A DNA stretch of 64,000 bases, taken from positions 1 through 64,000 of the forward strand of contig CAWAPQ010000006.1 in NCBI GenBank assembly GCA_963783965.1. The letters run 5' to 3'. Below, piece by piece: positions 37,388 to 47,371 of this stretch; within the stretch, counting starts at the first letter, position 1, and every line of letters begins with the position of its first letter. The translations under genes were made by a program, and so were the position numbers. The notes under the pieces were generated by a model. The model was not told the DNA's origin. It saw nothing but the letters and a program-made list of their open reading frames with translations, and searched no databases. The DNA comes from Bog-473 sp963783965. GTDB taxonomy: Bacteria > Actinomycetota > Acidimicrobiia > Acidimicrobiales > RAAP-2.

Positions 37388-37858
37388 CTACCAGCGGTAG
37401 TGGGCGAAGGCGCGGTTTGACTCGGCCATCTTGTGCATGTCCTCGCGGCGCTTCACCGAGGCCCCGATGTTGTTCGAGGCGTCGAGGATCTCGTTGGCCA
37501 GGCGCTCGGCCATCGTCTTCTCTCGGCGCTGGCGTGAGTAGGTGGTCAGCCAGCGGATGGCCAGCGTGGTGGCGCGGCGGGGCCGCACCTCGACGGGCAC
37601 CTGGTAGGTCGCCCCACCGACACGGCGGGACTTCACCTCGACCTCGGGCCGGGTGTTCTCCACGGCGCGCTTGAGCGCGGCGACCGGGTCGCCGCCCGAC
37701 TTCTCCTGCACCTGCTCGAGGGCGTTGTAGACGATGCGCTCGGCCAGCGTGCGCTTGCCCCTGGAGAGGATCTTGTTGACGAACTGGGTGACCAGGACCG
37801 AGCGGTAGACGGGGTCCGGCGCGAGCTCGCGGCGGGTAGCGGGTCCGTTGCGGGGCAT
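37388..37858 (-). CDS. rpsG: 30S ribosomal protein S7
   Basis: 156 residues: NGPATRRELAPDPVYRSVLV, QFVNKILSRGKRTLAERIVY, VRPRRATTLAIRWLTTYSRQ and NRAFAHYRW at the end. Primary binder of the 16S 3' domain. Two bases after the rpsL stop. Confidence 0.98.
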   Translation of the reverse strand: MPRNGPATRRELAPDPVYRSVLVTQFVNKILSRGKRTLAERIVYNALEQVQEKSGGDPVAALKRAVENTRPEVEVKSRRVGGATYQVPVEVRPRRATTLAIRWLTTYSRQRREKTMAERLANEILDASNNIGASVKRREDMHKMAESNRAFAHYRW

Positions 37859-37860
37859 GC

Positions 37861-38232
37861 CTAAGACTCCTTCTTGGCGCCGTAGCGACTACGGGCCTGG
37901 CTGCGCTCGCGCACGCCCGAGGTGTCGAGCGCACCGCGCACGACCTTGTAGCGGACACCGGGCAGGTCCTTCACACGGCCGCCACGTACCAGGACGATGG
38001 AGTGCTCCTGCAGGTTGTGGCCCACACCGGGGATGTAGGCGGTGATCTCGACGCCCGACGAGAGGCGGACACGGGCCACCTTGCGCAGGGCCGAGTTCGG
38101 CTTCTTCGGGGTGGTCGTGTAGACGCGGGTGCACACCCCCCGCCGCTGGGGCGCGCCCTTCAGGGCCGGGGTCTTGGTCTTCGTCACCTTGGCCTGCCGT
38201 CCCTTGCGGACGAGCTGGGCGATTGTGGGCAC
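37861..38232 (-). CDS. rpsL: 30S ribosomal protein S12
   Basis: 123 residues from GTG 38232 (AGAGG upstream). PTIAQLVRKGRQAKVTKTKT, VCTRVYTTTPKKPNSALRKV and GHNLQEHSIVLVRGGRVKDL are diagnostic. Lys43 and Lys88, the residues changed in streptomycin-resistant strains, have the wild-type form here. First gene of the 30-kb minus-strand ribosomal series. Confidence 0.98.
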   Translation of the reverse strand: MPTIAQLVRKGRQAKVTKTKTPALKGAPQRRGVCTRVYTTTPKKPNSALRKVARVRLSSGVEITAYIPGVGHNLQEHSIVLVRGGRVKDLPGVRYKVVRGALDTSGVRERSQARSRYGAKKES

Positions 38233-38315
38233 GCGCTACCTCTCGCTAATCAGAATGTGAATCCCACGTGCGTGGCGCTGGCGCGCCGGCCGAAGCCGCA
38301 CATGGCAGGGATTCA

Positions 38316-38344
38316 ATGATAGCGGCTGCCTGGGGTTCCGACAA
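38316..38344 (-). promoter_or_regulatory. Promoter candidate for the rpsL operon
   Basis: Minus strand: -35 TTGTCG (38339-38344), 17-base spacer, -10 TATCAT (38316-38321). Transcription would begin near 38309, giving a leader of about 77 bases. This is the best promoter match in the window and sits where the str operon promoter is expected. Confidence 0.65.
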
Positions 38345-38385
38345 TCGCGGGGCCCCATTCGACGGCTCTTCGCCGCCGCCCCGGA

Positions 38386-40299
38386 TCAGGCCGCTCGGGT
38401 GTCAACCAGTTTACCGGGCCGCTCCCCGGCCCGGACCGGTGCCGGCGCGGCGCGGGGAGCCGTGAGGCCGCTCCACCACCGGTGGAAGCGGGAGTAGGCC
38501 AGGGGCAGCACGCCGTCGGGGTAGAAGGCGAGCGCCACGGTGCCGGCGCCGATGAAGACGTCCTGGGCGTTGCCGGGCAGGAATCCCACGGCCAGGCCGC
38601 CGGCGAGGGCCCCCGAGCAGACGGCGGCGCCGCCGATGGCCACCACGGCCAGGATCAACAGGCTCTCGAACATCTCGAAGTTGGTGCCGCCGGCCACCGC
38701 CTCGGCCGCCCCGAAGAGCGCGCCGGCCACCCCGGCCATGGCGGCCGAGAGGGTGAAGACGACCAGCTTGGTCGTGGTGAGCGACAACCCCAGCGTGGCG
38801 CAGGCCGCCTCGGAGTCCTTGGCGGCCACCAGGACGCGGCCGAAGGGGCCCCGGCGCAGGGCCAGGATGGCGATGGAGAACAGGGCGAAGACGACGGCCA
38901 GGAAGATGGTGAAGGCCTTGTCCGAGCTCAGGTTCAGGCCGAAGAGGTCGGGCTTGTGGATGGGGACGGAGCCGTCGAACCCGAAAACGGCCGACCAGGG
39001 GAAGAACGCGTTGTCCATGAGGCTGGCGAAGGCCATGGTCAACAGCGCCAGGTAGAGGCCGCGCAGGCGGAGCGCCGGCAGCGAGATCACGGCGCCCACC
39101 CCACCGGCGATGACGGCCGCCATCACGAGGCCGAGCAGGGAGCCCCCGCTGCCGAACCGGTACATGGCGTAGCAGCCCAGCCCGGCGAAGGTGAGCTGGC
39201 AGATGGAGACGTAGCCGCCCCAGCCGGTGAGCGGAACGAGGGACAGGCAGATGAGGCCGAAGGCCAGGCCGATGCCCAGCTTCACGACGTTGCCGGGGTT
39301 CATGACGGACACGGCGACGACGACGCCGACGACGAGCAGGACCCCGCCCTGTAGGGAGCGCAGGAAGCCGGCCGGCGCCAGCGGCACGTGCCGATGCGGG
39401 GCGCCGCTGCGGATGCGGTCCATCGGGAGCGTCAGCAGGGCGATGAAGAGGATCAGGGTGGGCACCGAGAGGGTGAGGGTCCCCTGCACCGGCGTCGAGG
39501 ACCAGAACCCGGTGCTCGGCACGTAGCCCACGGCGTAGGAGGACGCGAGCCCGACGATGAGGGCGCCGAGGAAGGTCATGGGCAGGCTGCGCAGGCGCCC
39601 GATGACCGCGGCGGCGTAGGCGTCGATGACCAACAGCGTCAGGATCAGGGGCTGCAGCTGGAGGCGGGGGGCGACGAGGATGCCGGCCACCGAGGCCAGC
39701 GAGGCGCCGATGGACCAGCTGAGGGTGGAGAGCCGGGTGGAGCGGCCGCCGAAGAGCCCGATCAGGCTGCGGTTGTCCACGACGCCACGCATCGCGATGC
39801 CGGTCCGGGTGCGGTACAGGAAGAGACGCAGACCGACGGCGATGGCCACTGCGGCCCCGACGGTGATGACCTCCTCCCAGGTGACTTTGACGCCGAGGAA
39901 GGTGAACCCGCCGTAGCCGAAGAACTGCGGCACCACGCGGGCCGTCGGCGGCCAGATGTAGCTGTTGACCAACCCGAAGAAGAGCAGGGTCAGGCCGACG
40001 GTGACGGCCAGCGCGGTGGCCACGTTGCGCGGGTCCATCCACTGGATCACCCCCCGCTCCACCACGGCCCCGAGGAGCGGCGCCAGCACGAAGACGGTGA
40101 GGACGAAGGCCAGGCCCGTGTTGATGTGCCACCCGACCGACAGCTGCCAGTAGACGAAGGCCATGAACATGCCGATGGCCCCGTGGGCGATGTTGAAGAT
40201 GCCCGACGTGGCGTACGTGACCACGAGCCCGCTGGCGGCCACGGCGTAGGCCGAGCCGAGGACGATCCCGATGATGGTGAACTCGAGGAATTCGTGCAT
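38386..40299 (-). CDS. ABC transporter permease, LivH-LivM fusion
   Basis: 637-residue inner-membrane permease of a branched-chain-amino-acid-type importer. Residues ~1-295 are LivH-like (GIVLGSAYAVAASGLVVTYA, GIFNIAHGAIGMFMAF). After a short linker, residues ~315-610 are LivM-like (LTGWGGYVSICQLTFAGLGC, RGLYLALLTMAFASLMDNAF, RRGPFGRVLVAAKDSEAACA with the EAA-type loop). Normally these are two proteins; the join is in frame with no disruption, so the fusion looks real. The substrate may be an amino acid, amide or urea; the binding protein is next to it. Confidence 0.88.
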   Translation of the reverse strand: MHEFLEFTIIGIVLGSAYAVAASGLVVTYATSGIFNIAHGAIGMFMAFVYWQLSVGWHINTGLAFVLTVFVLAPLLGAVVERGVIQWMDPRNVATALAVTVGLTLLFFGLVNSYIWPPTARVVPQFFGYGGFTFLGVKVTWEEVITVGAAVAIAVGLRLFLYRTRTGIAMRGVVDNRSLIGLFGGRSTRLSTLSWSIGASLASVAGILVAPRLQLQPLILTLLVIDAYAAAVIGRLRSLPMTFLGALIVGLASSYAVGYVPSTGFWSSTPVQGTLTLSVPTLILFIALLTLPMDRIRSGAPHRHVPLAPAGFLRSLQGGVLLVVGVVVAVSVMNPGNVVKLGIGLAFGLICLSLVPLTGWGGYVSICQLTFAGLGCYAMYRFGSGGSLLGLVMAAVIAGGVGAVISLPALRLRGLYLALLTMAFASLMDNAFFPWSAVFGFDGSVPIHKPDLFGLNLSSDKAFTIFLAVVFALFSIAILALRRGPFGRVLVAAKDSEAACATLGLSLTTTKLVVFTLSAAMAGVAGALFGAAEAVAGGTNFEMFESLLILAVVAIGGAAVCSGALAGGLAVGFLPGNAQDVFIGAGTVALAFYPDGVLPLAYSRFHRWWSGLTAPRAAPAPVRAGERPGKLVDTRAA

Positions 40300-40306
40300 G
40301 ATCGGC

Positions 40307-41848
40307 TCAGTACTGGGCGTAGCCGCTGTTGCAGTCGTAGGTGTTGGGCGCGGTCGGGTAGACCCGCTGGAAGGCGCCGTTCTCGATCTTCATGTAGAAG
40401 AAGCACTTCGACGGGATCTTCTGCCCGATGTTGACGGGCGGCGTGACGCCGCCGCCGGTCCAGTTGGTGATGCCCTGCAGCTTGGAGATCACGGCGGCCC
40501 GGGTGAGGTCGGGGCCCACCTGCTTGGCGGCCTGCTCGAAGGCCAGGCCGGCGGACCAGGCCAGCATGGCGAAGATGTCCTGGTGGTAGCCGGGCGCCAC
40601 CCGGTTCATCCAGCTCTCCATCAGCTGGAGGCCCGGGTTGGAGCCCGCCTCCTCGTAGGCGGCGGTGGCCGACATCAGCACCAGGTCGCCATTGGACTCG
40701 GGCGCGGTCTGCTGGGCGAACTGGGGCGAGTACTCCTCCGAGAACCAGTCGACCACCTGCGGGGCGTAGCTGGCCTGCTGCATGGCCTGCAGGAGCCGTT
40801 CGGCCGAGGAGGCGTCGGAGTACTCCGTCACGTACTGCGCGCCCGCGCTCTGCATGGCCTGCACGTTGGCCGCGTAGTTGGCGTTCGTCGGCGTGGTCGA
40901 CGTGTTGTAGACGTAGTGGAACCCGTCGCCGGTGTAGGAGGTCGTCTCGTGCGCCGCCTGCGTCTGGGTGGCCGAGACGTTGAGGTAGATCATGGCCGCC
41001 TTCGTCACGGCGTTGGGGTAGGTCGTCTTGAGGTAGTTGGCCGGACCGAGTGCCCAGTAGTGGGCGTTGCCCGGACTGGCCCCGAAGATGTCGGCCGTGT
41101 TGCCGGCCGCCGCGGTGGAGACCTCGGCGGCCATGGTCGGGATGCCGCAGGCGCCGACGGCCTGCGCACTGCCGTCGTCGAAGCCCGACGCGTTGCCCAC
41201 CATGGCGAAGTCGCTGGAGCAGGCCTGCTGCGCGTCGGCAAAGTTCGTCCCCGAGTCGTTGCCGTCGTCGAAGGGCTGCACCTTGATTTGGCGGCCGCAG
41301 ATACCGCCGGTGCTGTTGACGTAGGCGGCCCAGGCCTCGGTGGCCTGCTGGGCACTCTGCGTCAGGCCGGGCGCCACGCCGCTGATGCTGGCGATGTTGC
41401 CCACCGTGATGGTGGTCGCCGTGACGCCGGGCGCGGTGGCGCCGCCATTGCCGCCCGCCGGGGCGAGGTTGCCGTTGGCGCCGCAGGGGGCGGCCGGTGA
41501 GGTGCCCGCGCCTGCCGCACCACCGGAGGCGGCCGCCGTGCTGGGGCCGCCGGCGTGGCCGGCGGTGCCCGCCGAGCCCGGCGTGCCCGCGGTGCCACCC
41601 GAGGCCGAGGCGGTCGCGACGGTGCTCGTCGTGTCGCCGGCGCCCGTGTTGCCCGCCGCGCTCCCGGCCCCGCCGCCGCCGCGACCGGAGTCCGAGCCCT
41701 GGGCCAGAGCGGCCTGGTTCCCGTTCAGGCGCGATCCGCAGGCGGTCGCCGTCAACGCGAGGACGCCGAAGGACATGGCGACGGCGACGTGCCGCGGGCG
41801 CCGGGGTCTGTCGGGGCGCACCGCCGTACCGCTCCGGGGACGTCTCAT
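40307..41848 (-). CDS. Liv-type ABC transporter substrate-binding lipoprotein
   Basis: 513 residues. The N-terminus is Arg-rich with a hydrophobic stretch ending LTATACGS, a lipobox-like site, so it is probably anchored to the outside of the membrane. Residues ~45-135 are a Gly/Ala/Ser-rich linker. The periplasmic-binding fold follows: ITVGNIASISGVAPGLTQSA, AWAAYVNSTGGICGRQIKVQ, KTTYPNAVTKAAMIYLNVS. Stop seven bases before the permease; start overlaps the 178-residue protein as ATGA. Confidence 0.85.
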   Translation of the reverse strand: MRRPRSGTAVRPDRPRRPRHVAVAMSFGVLALTATACGSRLNGNQAALAQGSDSGRGGGGAGSAAGNTGAGDTTSTVATASASGGTAGTPGSAGTAGHAGGPSTAAASGGAAGAGTSPAAPCGANGNLAPAGGNGGATAPGVTATTITVGNIASISGVAPGLTQSAQQATEAWAAYVNSTGGICGRQIKVQPFDDGNDSGTNFADAQQACSSDFAMVGNASGFDDGSAQAVGACGIPTMAAEVSTAAAGNTADIFGASPGNAHYWALGPANYLKTTYPNAVTKAAMIYLNVSATQTQAAHETTSYTGDGFHYVYNTSTTPTNANYAANVQAMQSAGAQYVTEYSDASSAERLLQAMQQASYAPQVVDWFSEEYSPQFAQQTAPESNGDLVLMSATAAYEEAGSNPGLQLMESWMNRVAPGYHQDIFAMLAWSAGLAFEQAAKQVGPDLTRAAVISKLQGITNWTGGGVTPPVNIGQKIPSKCFFYMKIENGAFQRVYPTAPNTYDCNSGYAQY

Positions 41849-42381
41849 CCGACCGTCTCTTCATGATCGCGCTCCACCAATTCGACCCGCCGGGTCTCGT
41901 CCAGGCTGCGCAGAATGCGCTCGAGGCGGTCGACGGAGCGGACGATGGCCAACGCGTTGCGCCGGTCCTCTTCCACCTGGCGCATGCTCCAGGCGGAGCG
42001 CACGAAGATGCCGCCGCCGATCACCAGCGCCACGCCGAGCAGGCCACCGGAAATCAGGTAGGGCACCTCCTGGTACAGGTAGGGGCTGTGCGCCGCGCCG
42101 TACCAGCCGAGCAGGATGCAGACGAAGCCGAAGACGATGAGCGCCATGCCGATCATCTCCATCCACTTGCGGATGTTGCGTCCGCTACGGCTCGGACGGG
42201 CCCGGTCGATGGCGGCGCCCAGCCGCTGCAGGCGCGTCGGCACCGGCGTCGATGTCGATGTCGGCATCGATGGCGATGTCGATGTCGGCGGACTGACCTC
42301 GGAAGCCGGTGGCGCCGTGTGCGCCGGCGGCGCCAGTCCCGAGTCGTCGGATGACGATCGTCCCAACGGGTTCAGCTTCAT
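41845..42381 (-). CDS. Two-helix membrane protein of unknown function
   Basis: 178 residues. A Pro/Ser/Thr-rich N-terminal half (~1-70) precedes two transmembrane segments (IGMALIVFGFVCILLGWYG and YLISGGLLGVALVIGGGIFV). A basic, charged C-terminal helix then runs RSAWSMRQVEEDRRNALAIV to the end. Both ends overlap neighbours as ATGA, so it is translated as part of the transporter operon. Not recognised. It could be an accessory or regulatory subunit of the importer; that is inference from position only. Confidence 0.75.
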   Translation of the reverse strand: MKLNPLGRSSSDDSGLAPPAHTAPPASEVSPPTSTSPSMPTSTSTPVPTRLQRLGAAIDRARPSRSGRNIRKWMEMIGMALIVFGFVCILLGWYGAAHSPYLYQEVPYLISGGLLGVALVIGGGIFVRSAWSMRQVEEDRRNALAIVRSVDRLERILRSLDETRRVELVERDHEETVG

Positions 42382-43928
42382 GAGTTCGGTCCTCCGAAAT
42401 CAGCGAGGTCGTCCGTGCTTGCGGTGAAGCGCTCCATGAGTGGATCGCCGTCGGCGCACGAGGTGCCCAGCACCCCGCCGACGTCGTCGGCCCGCTTGTA
42501 GGCGTAGGCGAGGGCGGAGGCGGCGAGCAGTCCCAGGAGCACGAGGGCCGCCCCGATCCCCTTGAAGGCCGGCGCGATCACCGACGTGGGCGCCGAAGCC
42601 GTCGCGGTCGGGGTACCCGAACCCGCGGCGGATCCGGTCGGTGTGCCGCCCCCGGTGCCCCCCGAGAACGTGCCGCCGGTGCCCGTCGTGCCGGTGAAGC
42701 CCGGGGTGCCCGAGTTGCCGGCGATGTCGGAGCTGGACACCGCTGAGGGCGTCGATCCGGAGGAGGATCCCCCCGCACCTGAGTTGCCGCTGTTGCCGGC
42801 CGCGAAGGACGGGGACGCCGTCGAGCACACCTGCACGGTGGCCAGGTCGAGCGTCAGCTGCTGGTCGTTGGGCACCGCAATGGGGAGTTGCGACGTCACG
42901 GATGCGGGCAGCAGCGCGGACAACTGATTGATCGGCGAGTCGAGCGTCTTCAGATCGATGCTGATCTTGAGCCCGTCGAGCGTCCGGCTGGCCGACGGGC
43001 CGGCGACCTTGTCGGTCGCGTTGGTGACCGACAGAGAGACGCCGAGCTGGCTGAGCTCGGAGTTGAGCGTCGAGATCGGGACGGCGAGCGGCGCGCTCTG
43101 GCCCGCCGCGGCAATCCCGTTGGCGTCGACGGTGACCTGCTCGCCGGCGATCTCCATGTTCTGCACCGCCGTCGACCCGGTGACCTTCCCGGTCGTCCCG
43201 TCCGAGGTCGCCGTGGCCGTCGACGTGACGCTCCCGATGGTGATGAAGCCGCCGAGGATGGAGATCCCCGAGTCCGTGGCGCTGGCCTGGGCGTCGGCCG
43301 ACGTGCTGGGGGTGAGGGACGACGACGTGGCCGACATGGTGCCGACGCCGACGATGGCGGACGAGCCCGCCAGCGGGTTGCCCGAGCCCGACGGCGCCTG
43401 CTGCGTCGGATCGGCCCCGTTCGATCCCGCCGTCGCCGCATCGTCGCCCAGGGTGGCGCTGGCCGTGTTCCCGTTGGTCGTGCTGGAGGCGTCCATGTTC
43501 ACGCCCGGCTGGTCGGTCGAGCCCGAGTTGGGTGCCTGCGGGTACTCGCTCGTGGCTTGTATGGGCCACACCGGCGCCGGCGGCAACGGGGCTCCGGGCA
43601 CCAGGAGGGCGAGCTCGGGGCCGGCGTTGGCCACGACCTGGCCCGGGTAGAGGCTCGACGCCGTGGCGGTGCCGCTCGGGCCGAAGTTGTCCGAGGTGGA
43701 CGCGTAGCCCTCGTCGAACTCGAGCGAGGGCGTGGCCGGGAGCGGGAAGTTCGGCTGTTCGTACTGGGCCGTGACGGCCTCGGCCAGCCCACTCACCGTG
43801 AAGCCGCCCAGGCTGCTGTCGGCGCCCGCCGGCCCCGCGGCGAACGCGGCGGCCAGTAACCCCGAGCCGCCGGCGACGAGCAGCAGCGCGGCGGCGCCGA
43901 GGGTGGGGAGACGACGCAAGCGGCTCAT
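42378..43928 (-). CDS. Large secreted, C-terminally anchored protein of unknown function
   Basis: 516 residues from ATG 43928. A signal peptide (TLGAAALLLVAGGSGLLAAA) leads into an extracellular region of ~430 residues rich in Ser, Thr, Ala and Gly. Around residues 180-350 it alternates strands and could form a beta-structured domain (ISILGGFITIGSVTSTATAT). A Gly/Ser/Thr linker, one transmembrane helix (AALVLLGLLAASALAYAY) and a short cytoplasmic tail end the protein. Coupled by ATGA to livF and to the next gene. Family not recognised. Confidence 0.75.
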   Translation of the reverse strand: MSRLRRLPTLGAAALLLVAGGSGLLAAAFAAGPAGADSSLGGFTVSGLAEAVTAQYEQPNFPLPATPSLEFDEGYASTSDNFGPSGTATASSLYPGQVVANAGPELALLVPGAPLPPAPVWPIQATSEYPQAPNSGSTDQPGVNMDASSTTNGNTASATLGDDAATAGSNGADPTQQAPSGSGNPLAGSSAIVGVGTMSATSSSLTPSTSADAQASATDSGISILGGFITIGSVTSTATATSDGTTGKVTGSTAVQNMEIAGEQVTVDANGIAAAGQSAPLAVPISTLNSELSQLGVSLSVTNATDKVAGPSASRTLDGLKISIDLKTLDSPINQLSALLPASVTSQLPIAVPNDQQLTLDLATVQVCSTASPSFAAGNSGNSGAGGSSSGSTPSAVSSSDIAGNSGTPGFTGTTGTGGTFSGGTGGGTPTGSAAGSGTPTATASAPTSVIAPAFKGIGAALVLLGLLAASALAYAYKRADDVGGVLGTSCADGDPLMERFTASTDDLADFGGPNS

Positions 43929-44630
43929 GCCGCCGCACCTCCGAGATACGCATCGGCCAGGTCGTCGGGCAGGTCGTCGGGCTTGCCGGACGCCACAATC
44001 CGGCCCTGGACCACGACGGCGACATCGGTGGCGACGCCGAGCGCCGTCGCCGCGAATTGCTCGGCCAGAATGACCGCCACGCCCTCGGCGGCGATCTGCG
44101 CCACCAGGCCGTAGAGCTCGGCGACGATCATCGGCGCCAGGCCCATGGAGATCTCGTCGAGCAGAAGGACGGCGGGCTCGACGCTGAGCGTCCGCGCCAT
44201 GGCCAGCATCTGTTGCTCGCCCCCCGACAGGGTGCCGGCCACCTGGTGCCGGCGTTCCTGCAACCGCGGGAAGCGACCGAAGGCCATCTCCTCGACGTGC
44301 GACCGGGACGGGCCGCCGAAGGTCATGAGGCGGAGGTTCTCCGTGACGGTCAGATTGGGGAAGATGCCGCGGCCGTCGGGCAGCGTGCACAGCCCCGCCC
44401 GGGCCAACTTGTCGGGCCGCACGCCGTTGGCGTGACGCCCGAGGACGTGAAAGCACCCCTTCGTCGGCTCCATCTGCCCGCTGGCCACGCGCAAGGTCGT
44501 CGACTTGCCGGCGCCGTTCGGCCCCAGCAGGGCCAGCACCGATCCGTTGGCGACGGCGAGGTCGATGCCGTGCAGGACCTCTATCTGCCCGTAGGCGGCG
44601 TGGACCCGCCGGAGCTCCAGGACGGGGGGC

Positions 44631-44638
<8 letters not shown>
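43925..44638 (-). CDS. livF: ABC transporter ATP-binding protein, LivF type
   Basis: 237 residues. Walker A LLGPNGAGKST, signature LSGGEQQMLAMART, Walker B AVLLLDEISMGLAP. The short C-terminus without the LivG extension and the GRGIFPNLTVTENL block identify the LivF type. ATG 44638 overlaps the livG stop by eight bases. Energises the fused permease together with LivG. Confidence 0.92.
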
Positions 44639-45422
<784 letters not shown>

Positions 45423-45487
45423 TCGTCTCCCCCCAGCGCGTTCGGGCCGGCCCCTGGGCTGGCGCCCCCGGGCCTCGATCTTTTCTG

Positions 45488-45502
45488 CCTGGTCAGACCA
45501 GG
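45488..45502. promoter_or_regulatory. Perfect palindrome CCTGGTC-A-GACCAGG
   Basis: A 15-base palindrome with seven-base arms in the 170-base gap between livG (minus) and pccB (plus). Its core TGGTC-N-GACCA has the form of operators bound by FadR-subfamily GntR regulators. It lies 66 bases upstream of livG and about 90 bases upstream of pccB. No regulator gene is in the window. Confidence 0.5.
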
Positions 45503-45579
45503 TTTCATTCCTCGTGGATGAGAACGGGTTCCTGTTTGGAGACTTACGGTGGCAATTTCGGGCGGTCCCCCGGGGGCGT

Positions 45580-45585
45580 TAGCCT
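45580..45585 (+). promoter_or_regulatory. Leaderless-type -10 box (TAGCCT) for pccB
   Basis: TAGCCT ends seven bases before the ATG at 45593, with no ribosome-binding site. The hexamer and spacing are identical to those before lysC, which supports both starts. Confidence 0.55.
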
Positions 45586-45592
45586 CAGCCAC

Positions 45593-47149
45593 ATGGAACA
45601 CTCCATGGCCGAACGCCTGGCCGACCTGGCCGAACGCAAGAACGAGGCCCTCCACGCAGGGAGCCCGCGCGCCGTCGAGAAGCAGCACGCCAAAGGGAAG
45701 CTGACGGCGAGGGAGCGGATCGACTACCTGCTCGACGAAGGGTCCTTCCAGGAGCTCGACATGCTGGCCCGGCACCGGGCCCACGGCATGGGGCTCGAGG
45801 ACAACCGCCCCTACACCGACGGCGTGGTGACCGGCTTCGGCACCATCGACGGCCGCCGGGTCTGCATCTTCAGCCAGGACTTCACCGTCTTCGGCGGCGC
45901 CCTCGGCGAGGTCTTCGCCGAGAAGATCCACAAGGTGATGGACCTGGCCGCCTCCACCGGGGTTCCCATGATCGGGCTCAACGACGGCGCCGGCGCCCGC
46001 ATTCAGGAGGGCGTGGTCTCCCTGCACTCCTACGGCGGCATCTTCCACCGCAACGTCACGGCCTCCGGCGTGATCCCCCAGATCAGCGTGATCCTCGGTC
46101 CCTGCGCCGGCGGCGCCGTCTACTCGCCGGCCATGACCGACTTCATCTTCATGGTGCAGGGCACGTCGCACATGTTCATCACCGGGCCCGACGTGGTGAA
46201 GACGGTGACCGGCGAGGACGTCACCCTCGAAGAGCTGGGCGGCGCGATGAGCCACGCCACCAAGTCCGGCGTGGCCACCTTCGTCTCGCCCGACGAGAAG
46301 GCCTGCCTCGACGACGTGCGCCACCTGTTGTCGTTCCTTCCCTCCAACAACCTGGAGGAGCCGCCGATCGAGCTGAGCGGCGACGAGCCCGACCGCCAGG
46401 TCACCGAGCTCATCGACTTCCTGCCGACCTCGCCCAACCAGCCCTACGACATGAAGCGCATCATCACCGCCGTGGTCGACGACGGGGAGTACATGGAGGT
46501 CCACCGCCACTGGGCCATGTCGATCACCTGCGGCTTCGCCCGCATGAACGGCCGGGTCGTCGGCATTGTGGGCAACCAGCCCGCGGTGCTGGCCGGCGTG
46601 CTCGACATCGACTCGTCGGAGAAGGCGTCACGCTTCGTGCGGACCTGCGACGCGTTCAACATCCCGCTGCTCACGTTCGTCGACGTCCCCGGCTTCATGC
46701 CCGGCACCGACCAGGAGTACGGCGGCATCATCCGGCACGGGGCCAAGCTCCTGTACGCCTACTGCGAGTCGACCGTGCCGCGGATTCAGATCATCACCCG
46801 CAAGGCCTACGGCGGCGCCTACGTCGTCATGAACTCGAAGTCGATCGGCGCCGACCTGGCCTTCGCCTGGCCCTCCGCCGAGCTGGCGGTGATGGGGCCG
46901 AACGGGGCCGTCGAGATCGTCTACCGGCGCGAGCTGGCCGAGGCGGCCGACCCCGCCCTGCGGCGGGCCGAACTGATCGACGAGTACACCGAGCGCTACG
47001 CCAACCCGTACATCGCGGCGGAACGCGGCTACATCGACGACGTGATCTCCCCGGCGGACACACGTGCCGTCATCTGTCGCAGCCTCGACATACTCTCCTC
47101 CAAGCGCGAGGAGCTCCCCCGGCGCAAGCACGGCAACGTGCCGCTGTGA
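45593..47149 (+). CDS. pccB: Propionyl-CoA carboxylase beta chain (acyl-CoA carboxyltransferase)
   Basis: 518 residues. Transfers CO2 from carboxybiotin to propionyl-CoA (or acetyl-CoA), giving methylmalonyl-CoA. Both crotonase-like halves are present: GKLTARERIDYLLDEGSFQE, LNDGAGARIQEGVVSL, GPCAGGAVYSPAMTDF (first oxyanion hole), then FVDVPGFMPGTDQEYGGIIR, TRKAYGGAYVVMNSKSIGAD (second). Contains the Asp associated with propionyl preference only by general similarity, so substrate range is not certain. The biotinylated alpha chain is not in the window. Stop overlaps the next gene by four bases. Confidence 0.92.
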   Translation: MEHSMAERLADLAERKNEALHAGSPRAVEKQHAKGKLTARERIDYLLDEGSFQELDMLARHRAHGMGLEDNRPYTDGVVTGFGTIDGRRVCIFSQDFTVFGGALGEVFAEKIHKVMDLAASTGVPMIGLNDGAGARIQEGVVSLHSYGGIFHRNVTASGVIPQISVILGPCAGGAVYSPAMTDFIFMVQGTSHMFITGPDVVKTVTGEDVTLEELGGAMSHATKSGVATFVSPDEKACLDDVRHLLSFLPSNNLEEPPIELSGDEPDRQVTELIDFLPTSPNQPYDMKRIITAVVDDGEYMEVHRHWAMSITCGFARMNGRVVGIVGNQPAVLAGVLDIDSSEKASRFVRTCDAFNIPLLTFVDVPGFMPGTDQEYGGIIRHGAKLLYAYCESTVPRIQIITRKAYGGAYVVMNSKSIGADLAFAWPSAELAVMGPNGAVEIVYRRELAEAADPALRRAELIDEYTERYANPYIAAERGYIDDVISPADTRAVICRSLDILSSKREELPRRKHGNVPL

Positions 47150-47367
47150 CGCCGCTGCACGTGGACGAGGACCAGCTGGCGCTGCGGCCCCGGCCCGCCC
47201 CCGACCCCGCCGTGCTGGCTGCCATCACGGCCGCCGTGCAGCTGGCCTGGCCCCGTCCGGCACCGGCCGACGAGCTCGACCCGGTGCACGAGCCGTGGCG
47301 CTTCAGCGGACGGTGGTGGAACAAGCCGGTGCCACTGCGCCGCGATCGGCCCTGGGCCCGCCGCTGA
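47146..47367 (+). CDS. Acyl-CoA carboxylase epsilon-subunit-like small protein
   Basis: 73 residues starting at GTG 47146, overlapping the pccB stop as GTGA. Small, begins VDEDQLALRPRPAPDPAVLA and ends FSGRWWNKPVPLRRDRPWAR. Position directly after a beta chain, size, and Trp/Arg-rich C-terminus match the actinobacterial epsilon subunits that stimulate carboxylase complexes. Sequence similarity is weak by eye, so the assignment rests largely on context. Confidence 0.6.
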   Translation: MTPLHVDEDQLALRPRPAPDPAVLAAITAAVQLAWPRPAPADELDPVHEPWRFSGRWWNKPVPLRRDRPWARR

Positions 47368-47371
47368 TCGT

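Noticed and set aside
38482..41500. Plus-strand frames opposite the fused permease and binding protein
   Set aside because: Low-complexity His/Gly/Glu-rich translations characteristic of antisense frames.
45544..45557. TTACGGTGGCAATT upstream of pccB as a third copy of the TTAC operator
   Set aside because: Needs a gap to align and lacks the GTCGG core; similarity is too weak.
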